A stretch of DNA of 64,000 bases from Apostichopus japonicus. Lineage: Eukaryota; Echinodermata; Holothuroidea; Aspidochirotida; Stichopodidae. Of the stretch, positions 24,801 through 34,300 are shown piece by piece. The notes beneath the pieces are model-generated. The model was given only the letters and a program-made list of their open reading frames with translations, was not told the DNA's origin and did no database searches. Each line of letters begins with the position of its first letter. Positions within the stretch are counted from its first letter, which is position 1. The translations under genes were made by a program, and so were the position numbers. Location: NCBI RefSeq assembly GCF_037975245.1, contig NC_092574.1, positions 21,851,713-21,915,712 on the forward strand, written 5' to 3'.

Positions 24801-27168
24801 CAAATGTTAAAGGCATTGAAGACTCGCCCCAAACAGCGTGCCGCGCTTGCAGGTTGAGTTTTCTTCTTGTTGCTACAAAATGCAGACAGTAATGAAATGT
24901 GATACCTTGTTATCTTTTATCTAGACCTGAGATGTCCATCACTGCTATGTATACTAGTGTCTAATTACCGACGGTTGCAAGCTGTGTGTGTATTTTCTGA
25001 GACCGATAGTTGTGTCTCACACTTCTGTTGCACCTCATTCGAAACAGATTACCGGCATGAGACACTTGTTTGTGTGTGAGTCTTCACATCCTTTAATGCC
25101 ACTCTATACTGACCTCTGATATCATGCTTCAAAGCACTCCTACTGACAGTATGAACAGTTTCTAACCTTTATTCTGATAGAAACATGAAATTGATACTGC
25201 TCGTACTGTCAGTACGAGTGCTTTGAAGCAGGACGTGAAAGTACAGTACAGAAAAAAATTGTCCCACTGGCACTTGGTGATATGCCATATTTTGATTGTG
25301 AATATTCATCGAATCGGTTTGCATATTGTTTCAAGTTATGTTAAGTGGCTCCTTAGTAATTATATTTTGTAGTCACAAACTATACAGTCTTGTCTAACTT
25401 CTTTTTTTTTTTTTTTTTTTTGGCATCCTTTCTTACACAGAATTGTACCTTACGCCTGTCCTAACTACCTGTTTGTACGTTTCATTAATGGACTAATGGC
25501 ATGCTTTACCACTTTCAACAATATGGGAGTAGTTTTCCTATATGAGGTGGTCTCAAAGAATGCTCTCGACGACTGGAGAAATCAGCCGTCGGTCACCCCC
25601 GATTGGAAGGAATATGGCCAGAACGTCTACAGATTTGTCCTGAATGAGACTTATCAGGTACAGCAATTCTCAGAGATCTACAGATTTGACTTATTCACTC
25701 ACTTTCCCTCAGTCTCTTACCCATTTTTTCTACCCCTCCACCTCCCTCCCCACCCCCTTCTCCTCCCCTCCGATCCTCTCTCCTCCCCTCCCCTCTCCTC
25801 CACTCCGCTCCCAATAGGTGGTATGTGATTTCATCATTTCAAATGTTGTTCAAATGCTTTACTTTCCTATTCTAACCTTCTTGTTCATTTATCCTTGAAA
25901 TGTGATACCTTTTGGAATGTTTGCTTACCTGTCAGTGTTCTCTGTAGTTAGAATTTCAACTAAATGCAACCTTTTTGTTCAAATACTATTTTTCCAACGT
26001 GAATAAGTGAGTTAAGTATTATAGAGAAAAACAAATAAATTTTCAGCTGAATTACGGTGATGATGACATCATTCACTTTACTGTTGCCAGATGCTGTTAA
26101 AAAAATTCCACAAGCCGTTTCGCACAAAAAAAACTGCTTCAAGAATGTGGTTTTGACCAAAAGATTCAGAAAATTGCCATAATTTCTTATTGAGCGATAA
26201 ACTTCCATGCAGCTATTGAAATATCCTTTTAATCAATTAAAGCCTGAAATGGCCCTGTGGTGTCATATTTAGACTTCGATACAGTACATGAATGGTCCAA
26301 CACTTTTTAAACCAAACAGATCCCAAACAGAATAATAGTTTCTTCCTTGTGTGTGGTCAGCTTTCTTCTCTGCTTCAGGTTCGTCATACCCGTCACTATC
26401 TACACATGTTAACGAGGATGGCTAGGTTTGCTGTAGTCTATGGCATGTCTGTTTAGAGGATCTTTTCTCAACCAACTTTTCTTTCTACTCTTATAGTTTC
26501 ATGCGGCCTCACTCTCTCCTGATGGGGTTCAGCTAGCTACTCTCTCCATCCAAGGAGGCGATGACCTGGTACATTCCACCTTCATAAGTGGCAAGAAGAC
26601 AGATTTCTTGAAAGGGCCTTTGGAACTCCGACTGTGGGATGTCGCTTCCCAAGCCGTACAGCAGGTGATTCCCTTAGATGGCGATGCTACCCGTTACCAT
26701 GGCATCTCCTACCTGGGCGATCATCCCATGGTGGTTTTCCAGGAAAAGAAGAAACTGGATAGATCCAGGGCCAAGACGAGAGGCAGAGACACCGCCAAGT
26801 CACCGATCTCTTCCTCGTTGCATTCCTGTGTGAGTGTCTTTAATCGCAAGACTGGACAAGTCCTGTATTCTGGGACCGTGGCGGGGAGTTACACCGCCCT
26901 GCATGCCCCCGACAGCAGGTACATACACAGACAGTTTCCGATATCGATGCAAACTCAGCTTCTATTCTTAAGCCATCAGGAAGAAGGTGTTCTGAATCTC
27001 AGTAAAGTTGGACTGTCCCCTCTCAAGGGTAAATTCACCCACCGTCGGATAAAGGTGACGAGTCACGCCCTGTCGGGGGACTGCCAGGGAATAATGGTAG
27101 GGCTTGAAGATGGCCAAGTGCTCATTCTGAGAGTAGCCCAAATTGACAATGTCCAATTCAAAAAGTAA
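1..27168 (+). CDS. NACHT and WD-repeat protein, NWD1/NWD2-like (5' partial, 27 exons)
   Basis: Intracellular STAND-type NTPase with predicted nucleotide-switched oligomerisation. Exons read by me: 1-181, 494-690, 1067-1249, 1510-1723, 3753-3871, 4481-4626, 4816-4913, 5641-5722, 6800-6905, 7457-7623, 7974-8038, 8475-8642, 10681-10880, 11455-11599, 12275-12470, 12882-12959, 13482-13659, 14139-14278, 15073-15214, 17759-17910, 18582-18674, 19478-19720, 20512-20694, 21274-21418, 23829-23964, 25441-25657, 26497-27168. Every intron has GT/AG borders and all phases join into one frame of 1547 residues ending in TAA (27166-27168). Domain order: DUF4062-like N-terminus (TDTILERDTL...AVDFRWGIR), P-loop GNGGCGKTS (window residues 352-360), Walker B VFLDSLDQ (443-450), helical linker, then WD40 blades from about residue 850. 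The length is close to human NWD1 (about 1560) and short of NWD2 (about 1740). Only a short N-terminus is missing at the left edge. TEP1 shares DUF4062, NACHT and WD40 but is much longer. Orthology to NWD1 versus NWD2 is not settled. Confidence 0.9.
1724..3752 (+). other. NWD-like intron 4
   Basis: A 2-kb intron. Its centre is the TTAA-flanked element 2187-2999. The remainder is AT-rich unique sequence with no ORF or structure I can support. Confidence 0.7.
2187..2999. mobile_element. 813-bp TTAA-flanked MITE with 15-bp perfect terminal inverted repeats
   Basis: Left end AGCAGCATTTTGCGT (2187-2201) and right end ACGCAAAATGCTGCT (2985-2999) are perfect inverted repeats. Each is bordered by TTAA (2183-2186 and 3000-3003), the target duplication used by piggyBac and Kolobok transposases. 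No transposase ORF is present, so it is non-autonomous. Inside is a diverged tandem duplication of about 220-240 bp: AATTCAAACTAGTGG near 2568 and 2788, and the GGCAGGG...AAATGCTC/G block at about 2625-2755 and 2868-2998. The second block ends as the right terminus, so an earlier end may have been duplicated inward. Confidence 0.85.
4481..8642 (+). CDS. NWD-like exons 6-12: NACHT NTPase core
   Basis: Exon 6 gives the linker SRERAESFVGRED, typical of the approach to a NACHT domain. Exon 7 opens with the beta-strand VVVVYGNGGCGKTS, a canonical Walker A (GxxxxGKS/T). Exon 8 follows with a strand and loop (PFLIMRLIGTTPKSSNIRDL). Exon 10 carries the Walker B-like YVFLDSLDQLSNDN with two acidic residues, followed by a sensor-like strand (IRLVLSVRSE). 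Exons 11-12 are helical (DLLELLLKKRGR, then NNPTALYIRLVSD). The catalytic residues look intact, so nucleotide binding is expected. The exon 8 donor at 5722/5723 is duplicated by a tandem repeat (see repeat 5721-5990). Confidence 0.88.
5224..5312. repeat. Short direct repeat, 57-bp spacing
   Basis: AATTTTAAAAACTAG at 5224 and AATTTTAAAAACTAA at 5281 begin near-identical segments of about 30 bp. AT-rich intron slippage; no function suggested. Confidence 0.6.
5721..5990. repeat. Perfect 135-bp tandem duplication spanning an exon/intron junction
   Basis: 5721-5855 and 5856-5990 are identical over all 135 bases as printed. Copy 1 starts with the last two bases of exon 8, so the AG|gtacac donor at 5722/5723 is repeated as AAAACAG|gtacac at 5857/5858. 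The lack of any difference means a very recent duplication or an assembly error. Confidence 0.9.
5991..6799 (+). other. Remainder of NWD-like intron 8
   Basis: No gene, repeat or RNA structure that I can support beyond an ordinary AT-rich intron. The 6432-6653 minus-strand open frame has no recognisable motif. Confidence 0.5.
7098..7370. repeat. 113-bp tandem repeat, about 2.4 copies
   Basis: The marker TCGTGGGGCG occurs at 7111, 7224 and 7337, a constant 113-bp period. Copies share TTGAAATGTAGCCTGCACTG and CTTCAGTGTTGTTTTAC. It lies in the intron between exons 9 and 10, ending about 90 bp before the exon 10 acceptor. Confidence 0.85.
8956..10543. mobile_element. 1.6-kb TTAA-flanked non-autonomous DNA element
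   Basis: Left end AGATGAACGATAGTGA and right end TCACTATCGTTCTACT are imperfect inverted repeats (14 of 16). Each is bordered by TTAA (8952-8955, 10544-10547). It fills most of NWD-like intron 12. No ORF resembles a transposase; the longest (9317-9622, minus) has no known motif. Two perfect TGACGTCA palindromes lie near the two ends (9167-9174, 10333-10340). The family is different from the 2187 and 23293 elements. Confidence 0.75.
10681..13659 (+). CDS. NWD-like exons 13-17: winged-helix and helical linker region
   Basis: Exon 13 encodes GLSAGELLDVLSCDD...PPIRRVPPLLWTRL, a block conserved in NWD-type NACHT proteins just after the NTPase core. Exon 14 gives the R-W-H-H-R-L-F segment. Exon 15 has QPLFLDDGPSENKQRKYN and the NMRKLSELPTHLIR motif. 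Exons 16-17 are helical and contain IPWIEAKCHCEEIHQLLIEL. The donors of exon 13 (G|gtatta at 10880) and exon 16 (GAG|gtatgt at 12959) deviate from consensus, but the reading frame and family similarity support them. Confidence 0.82.
10881..11454 (+). other. NWD-like intron 13
   Basis: Ordinary intron with C-rich tracts near 11071 and 11340-11380. Nothing else supported. Confidence 0.6.
11985..12240. repeat. Interspersed repeat copy A (about 250 bp)
   Basis: Shares an ordered set of short blocks with 14545-14780: GCACCCAAA(T)TT/ATGCTAG, GTCA...GGTCAC..ATGCTCA, a TCTAATAG/TCTAACAG block, AATAATTTT(A/G)AGGA, CAG(T/C)ACCT and GGGCCA near the end. A shorter related piece lies at about 13225-13275. 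The copies are old and diverged; element class unknown. Confidence 0.45.
12960..13481 (+). other. NWD-like intron 16
   Basis: Contains G-rich tracts (12990-13000, 13111-13130) and a fragment at about 13225-13275 resembling the 11985/14545 repeat. No gene. Confidence 0.5.
14139..27168 (+). CDS. NWD-like exons 18-27: C-terminal WD40 blades
   Basis: Blades are seen as repeated hydrophobic-strand plus [W/Y]-[D/N] ends: SSDGIVRAW (exon 18), GRLYIYN (20), RAIYLWD (21), SGTYIWN (22), SKDKSVRIWD (23), GENLFLWN (24), GGMDVW (25), LELRLWD, SCVSVFN and LEDGQVLIL (27). At least one full propeller is expected, probably two. WD40 regions of STAND proteins sense ligands or hold the protein inactive. Exons 20-23 and 26 begin in phase 0 or nearly so and correspond roughly to blades, as is usual for duplicated propeller units. 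The last exon (672 nt) is the longest and holds the stop codon. A basic insert (KKKLDRSRAKTRGRD) interrupts the last propeller. Confidence 0.85.
14545..14780. repeat. Interspersed repeat copy B (about 235 bp)
   Basis: Diverged copy of the 11985-12240 repeat in the same orientation, in a later intron of the same gene. See copy A for the shared blocks. Confidence 0.45.
15863..17758. repeat. 11-bp minisatellite, about 1.9 kb, reaching the exon 20 splice acceptor
   Basis: Basic units are 11 bp of the form TATRYTGWYCC, such as TATGCTGTTCT, TATATTGACCC, TATGTTGTTCC and TATGCTGTCCC, with a 13-bp variant TGTGTTTTGTTCC. They are arranged in a higher-order series. It fills most of the intron 15215-17758. 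Long open frames in it (for example 16609-17289) are products of the repeat. The final unit TATATTGTAG supplies the acceptor AG at 17757-17758, and the T/C-rich units form its pyrimidine tract. Confidence 0.92.
17911..20511 (+). other. NWD-like introns 20-22
   Basis: Three AT-rich introns (17911-18581, 18675-19477, 19721-20511) with short C or T runs and a CCCCACCC-rich stretch at 19320-19370. No element or RNA gene that I can support. Confidence 0.5.
22789..22860. repeat. 17-bp tandem repeat, 4 copies
   Basis: ATGGATTAT or ATGGATAAT cores at 22794, 22811, 22828 and 22845, an exact 17-bp period with A-rich spacers. Confidence 0.8.
23293..23648. mobile_element. 356-bp TTAA-flanked MITE, copy 1 of a family
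   Basis: Left end AGGCATTGAAGACTCGC and right end GCGAGTCTTCACACCCT are imperfect inverted repeats, bordered by TTAA at 23289-23292 and 23649-23652. The interior (GCTACAAAATGCAGACAGTA, CTTGTTATCTTTTATCTAGA) is shared with 24811-25092. No coding capacity. Confidence 0.88.
24811..25092. mobile_element. 282-bp TTAA-flanked MITE, copy 2 of the same family
   Basis: Starts AGGCATTGAAGACTCGC after TTAA 24807-24810; ends GAGTCTTCACATCCT before TTAA 25093-25096. Same orientation and interior as 23293-23648, with internal deletions. It lies in the next intron of the same gene (23965-25440). Confidence 0.88.
25123..25232. repeat. Long hairpin: about 37-bp inverted repeats around a 36-bp loop
   Basis: 25123-25159 (core GCTTCAAAGCACTCCTACTG) pairs with 25196-25232 (core CGAGTGCTTTGAAGC) with only a few mismatches. 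No TTAA or clear target duplication at its borders. It starts 31 bp after the preceding MITE. Confidence 0.75.
25690..25815. repeat. C/T-rich low-complexity tract
   Basis: Runs of CTCCCC, CCTCC and similar just after exon 26. Simple sequence only. Confidence 0.7.
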
Positions 27169-28810
27169 AATATCAATCACAACGAAGTAACATGATGAGG
27201 GGATGAAAATGATTAACTTTAAGATGTTATTTTTTAAAATTATTTATATCTAAAAGCTCCTTTATCAGTGAATTTTATTGATAAGTTATTTCACTTTAGG
27301 TCAAGAAATGTCAACTTTACCATTTTGATGAAGGATATTGTATTAATACTGATTATAAAAAGTGCTGATAAATTTGCTATTTTTAAATCAAATTCTAACT
27401 ATTAAACGAGTCACAATTCCATGTTCACAGGTTACAGGTAGCATACTTTTACCTAGATTTTGAGGACAAATGTATCACAGCTTTTCTAATCTTATGGCCA
27501 GAATAAATATCTTTGAACTTTTCCACATAGTACTTACTAATATCACTATCAATATAATTTTGTAGCTTCCACAAATTTTAATGGCAGATAAAAGTTAGTT
27601 TTTGTATGTTAAATCATGTATATTGAATGTTTTCACATGGTGCAAGATTATCTTCTAATTATTTGTTATAATGTTTTAAATATTCCATGAGTTTGTATAG
27701 ATTTCATCGTGAACAGACTTCCAGGGTACACTATGAGCAACAAGGACAAGTTACATATTCTGTTGGCATTTGTTTTGCCCTTTTTTTCCCCTTTGTTTTT
27801 TGGCACACCAAGATCTGTCTACTTTTTGGAGCATTTTAAAATACCAACAGATGTGGATAGCAAACACTATTCCAGTATTATACCAATAAGAGGGCTGAAC
27901 ATTCCATTCTATATTTGTACTAAATATAATTTAGATTATTTACTGCTATTCACTGTGACTTTCAGGAGTTCTTCATCTTTTACTAGACTTTTATTTTTGT
28001 TAATTTTTTTGGTTCTAGGACTAATCTAAGAATTTGCTGATTCCATCCAATTTTTTTTTCTTAAAGAAACAGGGTCCTGTGTGCTTTCTTAGTTATGAAA
28101 AAATAGACCAAAGGTTATCTTTTGCATCTCTAAGTCTCATATATTTATGGAGTTTCAGGAGTTCTTCATCTTTGACTAGACTTTAATTTTTATTTTATTT
28201 TGTTGTTGTTCTAGGACTTATCTAAGTATTTGCTCATTCCATTCGTTTTATTTTTCTTAAAGGAAACAGGGTCCCGTGTGCTTTCTTAGTAAGGAAAAAG
28301 TAGACCAAAGATTATCTTTTGTATCTATAAGTTTTTAATATTTATGAGAGAAATATTTAATATGAACATATCAGCATAAGTGTGCTTCTCCTTTACATTT
28401 TGTCCAGTTAGTTGGTTACGTCTATTTATAAAATTTGATATGAAAATATTTTAATTGTCATCTTTCTCGCTTATTATTAAGTACAGCTACCAAAATGGTA
28501 AGGAAAATTTGTTATAAGTTGAAGGGGGTTAGATGTTTAAGGATTCTTGTGGGGATACCTTTTAACATTAATAATGTGTTTCCATGTTAAAAAATGTATT
28601 TTGCTATATTATATTTCATACCATCCATCCACTATTAACAGACTTTCATACTGAGGGTACAAGTTATTATATTAAACTGTAAGAATGACAGAATCATAAC
28701 TTTGTAACCGTAACTGCTACTGTTAAGTTTACTTTAATACTGAATTTGAAAGAATATGTGGAAAAAGAAAAATGTGAGAAATTTCAATAAAATCTGAAAA
28801 ACATCCACAA
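27169..28810 (+). other. Probable 3' UTR of the NWD-like gene, two candidate poly(A) signals
   Basis: AT-rich, no coding potential. AATAAA occurs at 27502-27507 and again at 28786-28791, giving possible 3' UTRs of about 0.35 and 1.6 kb. A 193-bp tandem duplication (27959-28340) lies between them, so isoforms would differ by that segment. UTR extent is inferred from the signals only. Confidence 0.4.
27959..28340. repeat. 193-bp tandem duplication in the probable 3' UTR
   Basis: TTCAGGAGTTCTTCATCTTT begins at about 27961 and again at about 28154. The copies also share CTTAAAG(G)AAACAGGGTCC, GTGTGCTTTCTTAGT and GACCAAAG(G/A)TTATCTTTTG. Diverged by substitutions and small indels. Confidence 0.85.
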
Positions 28811-30108
28811 TTTTTTGGGTTCCTCTAAGTGGCATATGCAACGGTGCAATGCAGAAGCCACTTATTTACGTTAGTCACGACCTATGTTATTAGACATATA
28901 TTAGACATGTAAGGTTATGTTAAAGTGTCAATGTGTGTTTGCCAAATTTTAACTTCAACCTTTCCAGCTTACTGCCCTAAAAGCTCAGTGAAAATAACAC
29001 TGTTCTATGCAATTTTCATATTTTTAATAATAATTATTTTGATTGAGTTATCTGTCGTTAAACATTTTGAGCTGAATAAAATTCGCCAGATTTTTTAACA
29101 AGCCCGTAGATTCTAAAAACTTTATTCCAAATTTGCAAGCCCCGCCCAACAGATCATGCACCATAGAAATTAAAATAAGTTCTGATTCGATTGTCTATCA
29201 GAATCTGCCGAGCAAAGTCTCCTTGCCATAAAAGCTTGAGGATAGATAGAGACTACTATGATGGGATATATTTTACCAACTGGTGATTGGTAGAAATTAC
29301 AGACAACCATGTCAACATAAAATTATGAGTTAGCACATATTTCCAAGAGTCAAACTCAAAGAGAAACCAAGATATATCCAGTATTCTCCGTCAGTCTACA
29401 TGAAGGCTCCTATGGATCTAACAACTGAGACGTAAGATTTCATTGTTCAGGAGAGATGAAATGTAGTTGTACACACACACAAAAACGATTGCTTAACATT
29501 TTACACCAATAATCTTTAAACAAAATAAATCTTGGAAATAAAATCGGTTGTAGCTTGAAATCCTCCAGGCTGTGCCCTGGTTTATATCTAGGTATATAGA
29601 TCTACTTCTATATCTTTATTACTCTCTCTTTGGTTTTTAGTCCAGAATCTATTCTTTAAATTCCTTTCTTTCACCCATGTTCCTCCAGTTTGTTAATTTC
29701 TATTTATTAATTAACTAACTCCAAAGGGGGGACAGATGGAGGGGGGGGGGCAAGCCACCCCATTGAAATATTCTGAGGGACGAAGCGGGGCAAAAATGAT
29801 AATTGGCAAAGGAAAAGTTATAGCTATATGATACTATACGATACTTGGATAAGTTATTCATGACAAGAATTAGTCCATTAGCCATATGTTGCATATTTCA
29901 GCTCTCTTGACCTCAACTTAATGAAACTTTATCTCTTCTGCAAACAGACTGATTAGTTTGGAAGAGCTGATTTGTTCACACCTTGCCATGTCTGCCTTGA
30001 TCTGATAGTGATATGGCTACTAGCTGTGTGAAGAGTTGCATAATAGTCGAATAGGCAGCTCAACTGAGGTGTGAAAAGATGGGACTGATCACTCGGCTAA
30101 CCAACTGG
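28811..30108. other. Intergenic, left part
   Basis: AT-rich sequence downstream of the NWD-like gene. A G-run lies at 29740-29750 and a short CA run near 29473. No gene or element that I can support. Confidence 0.5.
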
Positions 30109-30143
30109 AAAAACCTGCCGTTCAGTACAAACGGCAGGTTTTT
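30109..30143. repeat. Perfect 14-bp hairpin with 7-nt loop
   Basis: AAAAACCTGCCGTT (30109-30122) pairs with AACGGCAGGTTTTT (30130-30143) around CAGTACA. It sits just left of the foldback 30184-31076. Confidence 0.8.
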
Positions 30144-30183
30144 GGATGCAACCTAATAGAAATGGACACTTTCTTGGCATGAA

Positions 30184-31076
30184 CTTCAGATTCGTAATCA
30201 GCGTGTCTCGAACTACCAGAAAAGATACACATTTATCGCCTTTGCGACAAAAAGTTTTTTTCACCTAAAAAACCGTAAGCAGTTTTTGCCAAAATTTGAC
30301 CCATTTATTCATAAATGTCAAGATAAAACTCAAGATGACAAACAAAGGTTTGATTTGACTGCTTTGAAATCACGTATCCGTGATTTCACGGCAAGATGCG
30401 TCGAGCGCCCTTTTATTTCGCTCAGTTTGCAACTTTTCAGAGGAACAATAGAAAACCGAAAAACTTTTAGGGACAACAAAAGATTTTAAACCTTTGTTCG
30501 TCGTAAAAGTTTTTCGGTCTTACTTTTTCTTGAGATGAAAAAACTTGTTGTCGCAAATGCGATAAATGTGTGTCTTTTCTGGTAGTTCGCGACACGCTGA
30601 TTACGAATCTGAAGTTTATTTTGGAATTGGGTGTTGTGTGGGGGCGTGGGGGGCCAAAATCCTGATTTGCAGTTTTCCAAAACTGACCCAAAATCGATTT
30701 CGCTCAAATGACGTAACAGGGAGTAATCGATGCTCAGGAGCCCAAATCTGCAACTCCCAGGTCCATATCTGCTTTCGTTCGGGAGATACGTGGTCCCAAA
30801 GGACCCGATAGAAATACGTGTTCTTTATAAGTGCACAATTTGGAAAACCCCCTCTTTTCAGCACACTCTCTTGTCCTCTCTGAAACACCCATCGACACTA
30901 AATTTAGACGTGGAGTAGAAGACACCCTTGTCTTTGTTATACACCAATTTCGTGTAATTATCTGACCGGGAAAGGTTTTTTGTCTATATGATTTCTATTT
31001 TTTTCATAAATCATAAATCAGGTTTTCTTGGCCCCCCTGCACGCCCACACACAACACCCAATTCCAAAATAAACTT
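30184..31076. repeat. Two abutting foldback (inverted-repeat) structures
   Basis: Foldback A: arms 30184-30267 and 30531-30614 (about 84 bp, few mismatches; outer ends CTTCAGATTCGTAATCAGCG and CGCTGATTACGAATCTGAAG), with an inner palindrome GAAATCACG...CGTGATTTC at 30366-30387. Foldback B: arms about 30612-30667 and 31022-31077 (TTTATTTTGGAATTGGGTGT and its complement, then a GTG/CAC-rich and GGGGGGCC part). B starts at the last bases of A. No ORF with a known domain; the open frames 30286-30925 follow the repeats. Likely foldback/MITE-like mobile DNA, class unknown. Confidence 0.7.
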
Positions 31077-31367
31077 GTTTTTATAGCATATAACAAATAG
31101 TTATGGAAAGGGGTTACTTGTGCACCTCTTCCCCGTCCAACCCCCTTCCCACGTCCCCTCCCTCACCTCATGCTCTGGTCCGACATTGGTTATATCCTTT
31201 AATTTGTCTGGCAAAGAAACCTCAATTTTCACAGAAAGTGGAGACTAGCGAATCTTCCTTTGAAAAGTTTGAGTTGTATACACACTAACTTCAACATGAT
31301 TGGCAATGATTTCGCAATGTTGTCACTGTGTGGCGCCCATGCTTTGACGACTAACACTGACAGAACG

Positions 31368-34300
31368 ATGGCTTCTAAAAACAGCAAGGAACACGAAAGT
31401 GAGACAGAGACCGCAGAGGCACTTCAGGATTCGTCTACTGAGCTTACTGAAGAAAAGGAAGAAGAGCATGTCGTAAGTTGATAAACTCGAGACAATGTCT
31501 GATTGTCAATCCCATACCTTTAATATTATTAGGCCTAACTTTGAGTCCTATACTTAGTATACATGTACAGCGTAGGATGGGTTTAACGAAAGAAGAGAGA
31601 CAGGCAATGACGAATGAATCGTCGGACATTGAATAAGTATTAAAATTATGAATTGAACCCGCGGTGTTCCCCTCGATAATCTTACGGTATCGCACACCCC
31701 ATCCAAATATCGAACGGGAAATTCTATTTGAAATGAAATTACAATACATACTCAATATTATACAGTATGCACACTCCATAGCAAGTTTCTTTTGACATTT
31801 ACTATACTAGAGGGGGAAAATCGGAGAAATTATATGAGCAAACTATGTGCATCTTACGTTTCGTGTGTTGTGTATAGATGTACTTAAGGAAAATGAAAGC
31901 ATTATACCCAGTGACATACTTTGGCCCCATAGCCCAACCTGATTCTTGATGCCACTGGAGGTGTCCAGTGACATTTTGATGACATACCATTACCACTACC
32001 AGTTGTCATCCTACCAAAACAGCAGATAAGAATTTAGTTTTGGTTAAATCATCTGGAATGTTGTTGTTGATGGTATTTATGGCATTTCATCATCATTCGT
32101 TCTCTGCAAAACTATCATACTTTATTTAAAATGTCTTGGTTCATTGCGTAACATTAAACCATTGTTGAATGATTTAATTGAAAAGAGATGATTCTTTAGT
32201 CCAAGTTGAATAATGCAAACAATGTATATTTGGTAATTTCACATTGAAGATAGCATATTATGATTGGTCAGTCTTTGTTTGTAATTTAACCAACTTTTTA
32301 ATGCTTGGTTGCCACATAGACCTTGCTCATGACATTAATCAACATTTGAAAACTTGTCGACTACCAAATAAAAATAAACCAGACATGATCTAGATTGCTA
32401 ATATCATTTATAAAAAATTAATAAAATTGTGGTTGCTTAATTTAATGCTTGAAAGATTTAAGTATCAAACCAACTTTTTTCAAAACGAGTGTATCTTAAG
32501 AGTGAATGATGAAAATGAAATTTAAGTGGTTCAGTAATGATGCTTTTACATGCCATCTTCTTTGTTTCAACAGAATCGTTTACCAAAGTTTGTAGAGTTA
32601 GACTTGCCAGCGATGGGTTTAGAATTCCACCCAGCAGAGCCGTTATTAGCCGCAAGTTTCATTGATGGAACAATCAAATTGTGAGTAGAAATATTTAGAA
32701 AGAAAACACATTTCAAATGTTGTAAAAGCATATTTGTCTTGATTTTTAATTATTCATTCCTGAGTGTTTTGTGTTCAGAAAAAAAGGAAGCATAATATTT
32801 GTTATTTTTCTATTCTTTCACTTTTGAAGGTATTCATGTAAAGCCCAAGAAGAACCTGTAGAAGTGTGGTCAACTGAAGGGTTCAAGAAATCCTCTCGAT
32901 CTGTGAGGTTTACAGAGGACGGTGAAAGTAAGAGGAAACCACCTTCTTCTTCTTTTTATAAACCTATATTGCTACAAGCTTCATAATAAATATTTTATAA
33001 AGTAATTTTGATTGATGTGTTTTGTTTTATGATTAACATAGTTTTATCGTTGCTTGTTCTTACGTCTTTGATTAATTTATTTATGCTTCATGATGTTTAA
33101 ATGTGTCCACATTCCGGTAGAAGGATTTATAAAGTATTAATTATTTACTAACTTGGTTCAATGTAATTATGCTGGAAGATTGTGATACCAAAGAATAAGG
33201 GAGTGACCAAGGACAAATTTCTGAAATGTTACATTCCGTGGGTGGTCTTGTAGAAGGATAGAGAGCAACCCATCCACCATTTCTGGTGAAGGTGGTGAAA
33301 TGACAAAAGTTGATGAGACTAGTAGAAGACACCAGCTTGGTGTTTAATTAATTAATCACTTTACTTAATTTCTTTAATTATTTCTTTAATCTTAATCTCT
33401 TTAATTTCTTTCATCTTTATTTATTTAATTAATTAATTAATACAATTAATCACTTGAATTAATCATTTCCTGTCACAAGCTAAGTTTCCCTTCTTTTTTT
33501 CAATTACACAACTTTGTTTGTTCTTTACATCTGTCACCTTCAATTCATATTCTTGCAATGGAGATGTCTCCCTGTCATGAAAAAAAAAATTCAGCTTTAA
33601 AAATTGGATACTAGTTATACAAAATGTTGATTAAAGACAGCTGATAAGACATGAAATGATGCATACTTTCCTCCATCAAGGTTTAGTCTGCATATCCAAG
33701 GATAAATCGTGGAAGCTCTTCAACACTGAGACGGGTAAAGTTGAGAGGGAATTTGTGAAGGCACATGATGCAGCAATTTCAACAGTGGCTGTGGCAGGTG
33801 ACAAACATGTAGTGACCGGTGACGATGACGGGAGGTTAAAGGTGAGAGACGGCAAAATTTTGGACGAGACCTTTGACCCTTCCATCCATCGATAATTAAA
33901 TTTATTTTTGAAAGAGCATTTAAGTTATATTGACCAGCTACATTTCCATGTGATGATGGCAATGGAAAGTTTTCTTTAATCTTTAACTGACTTGTCAACT
34001 TAAGTAGTTGGACCCATGACATGCAAACATTTGGAAATGTATTCTCACCAATTTAATATGTTTGATAATAATAATAATACAGTGGATTTATAATAGCACC
34101 AAATCAGAAACAAGAAGGAACTGCTCTAGGTGCTTGACGAAACAAGTAATCGCAATCAAATGAACAAGACAAGAGTCTTTAGGTAACTCTTATTAAACAT
34201 AGAAAGTTAAGTGCAAAATCTACTCTGATCTGGTAGCTGGTTCCACAGATAAGGAGCAGAGTAGGCAAAACATTGGTACCCATTTACTTTTAAACATGAA

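Noticed and set aside
26968-27180. Minus-strand frame over the last NWD-like exon
   Set aside because: Antisense shadow of coding sequence.
30286-30925. Overlapping open frames on both strands near 30.3-30.9 kb
   Set aside because: They follow the foldback repeats, lack motifs and conflict with each other.
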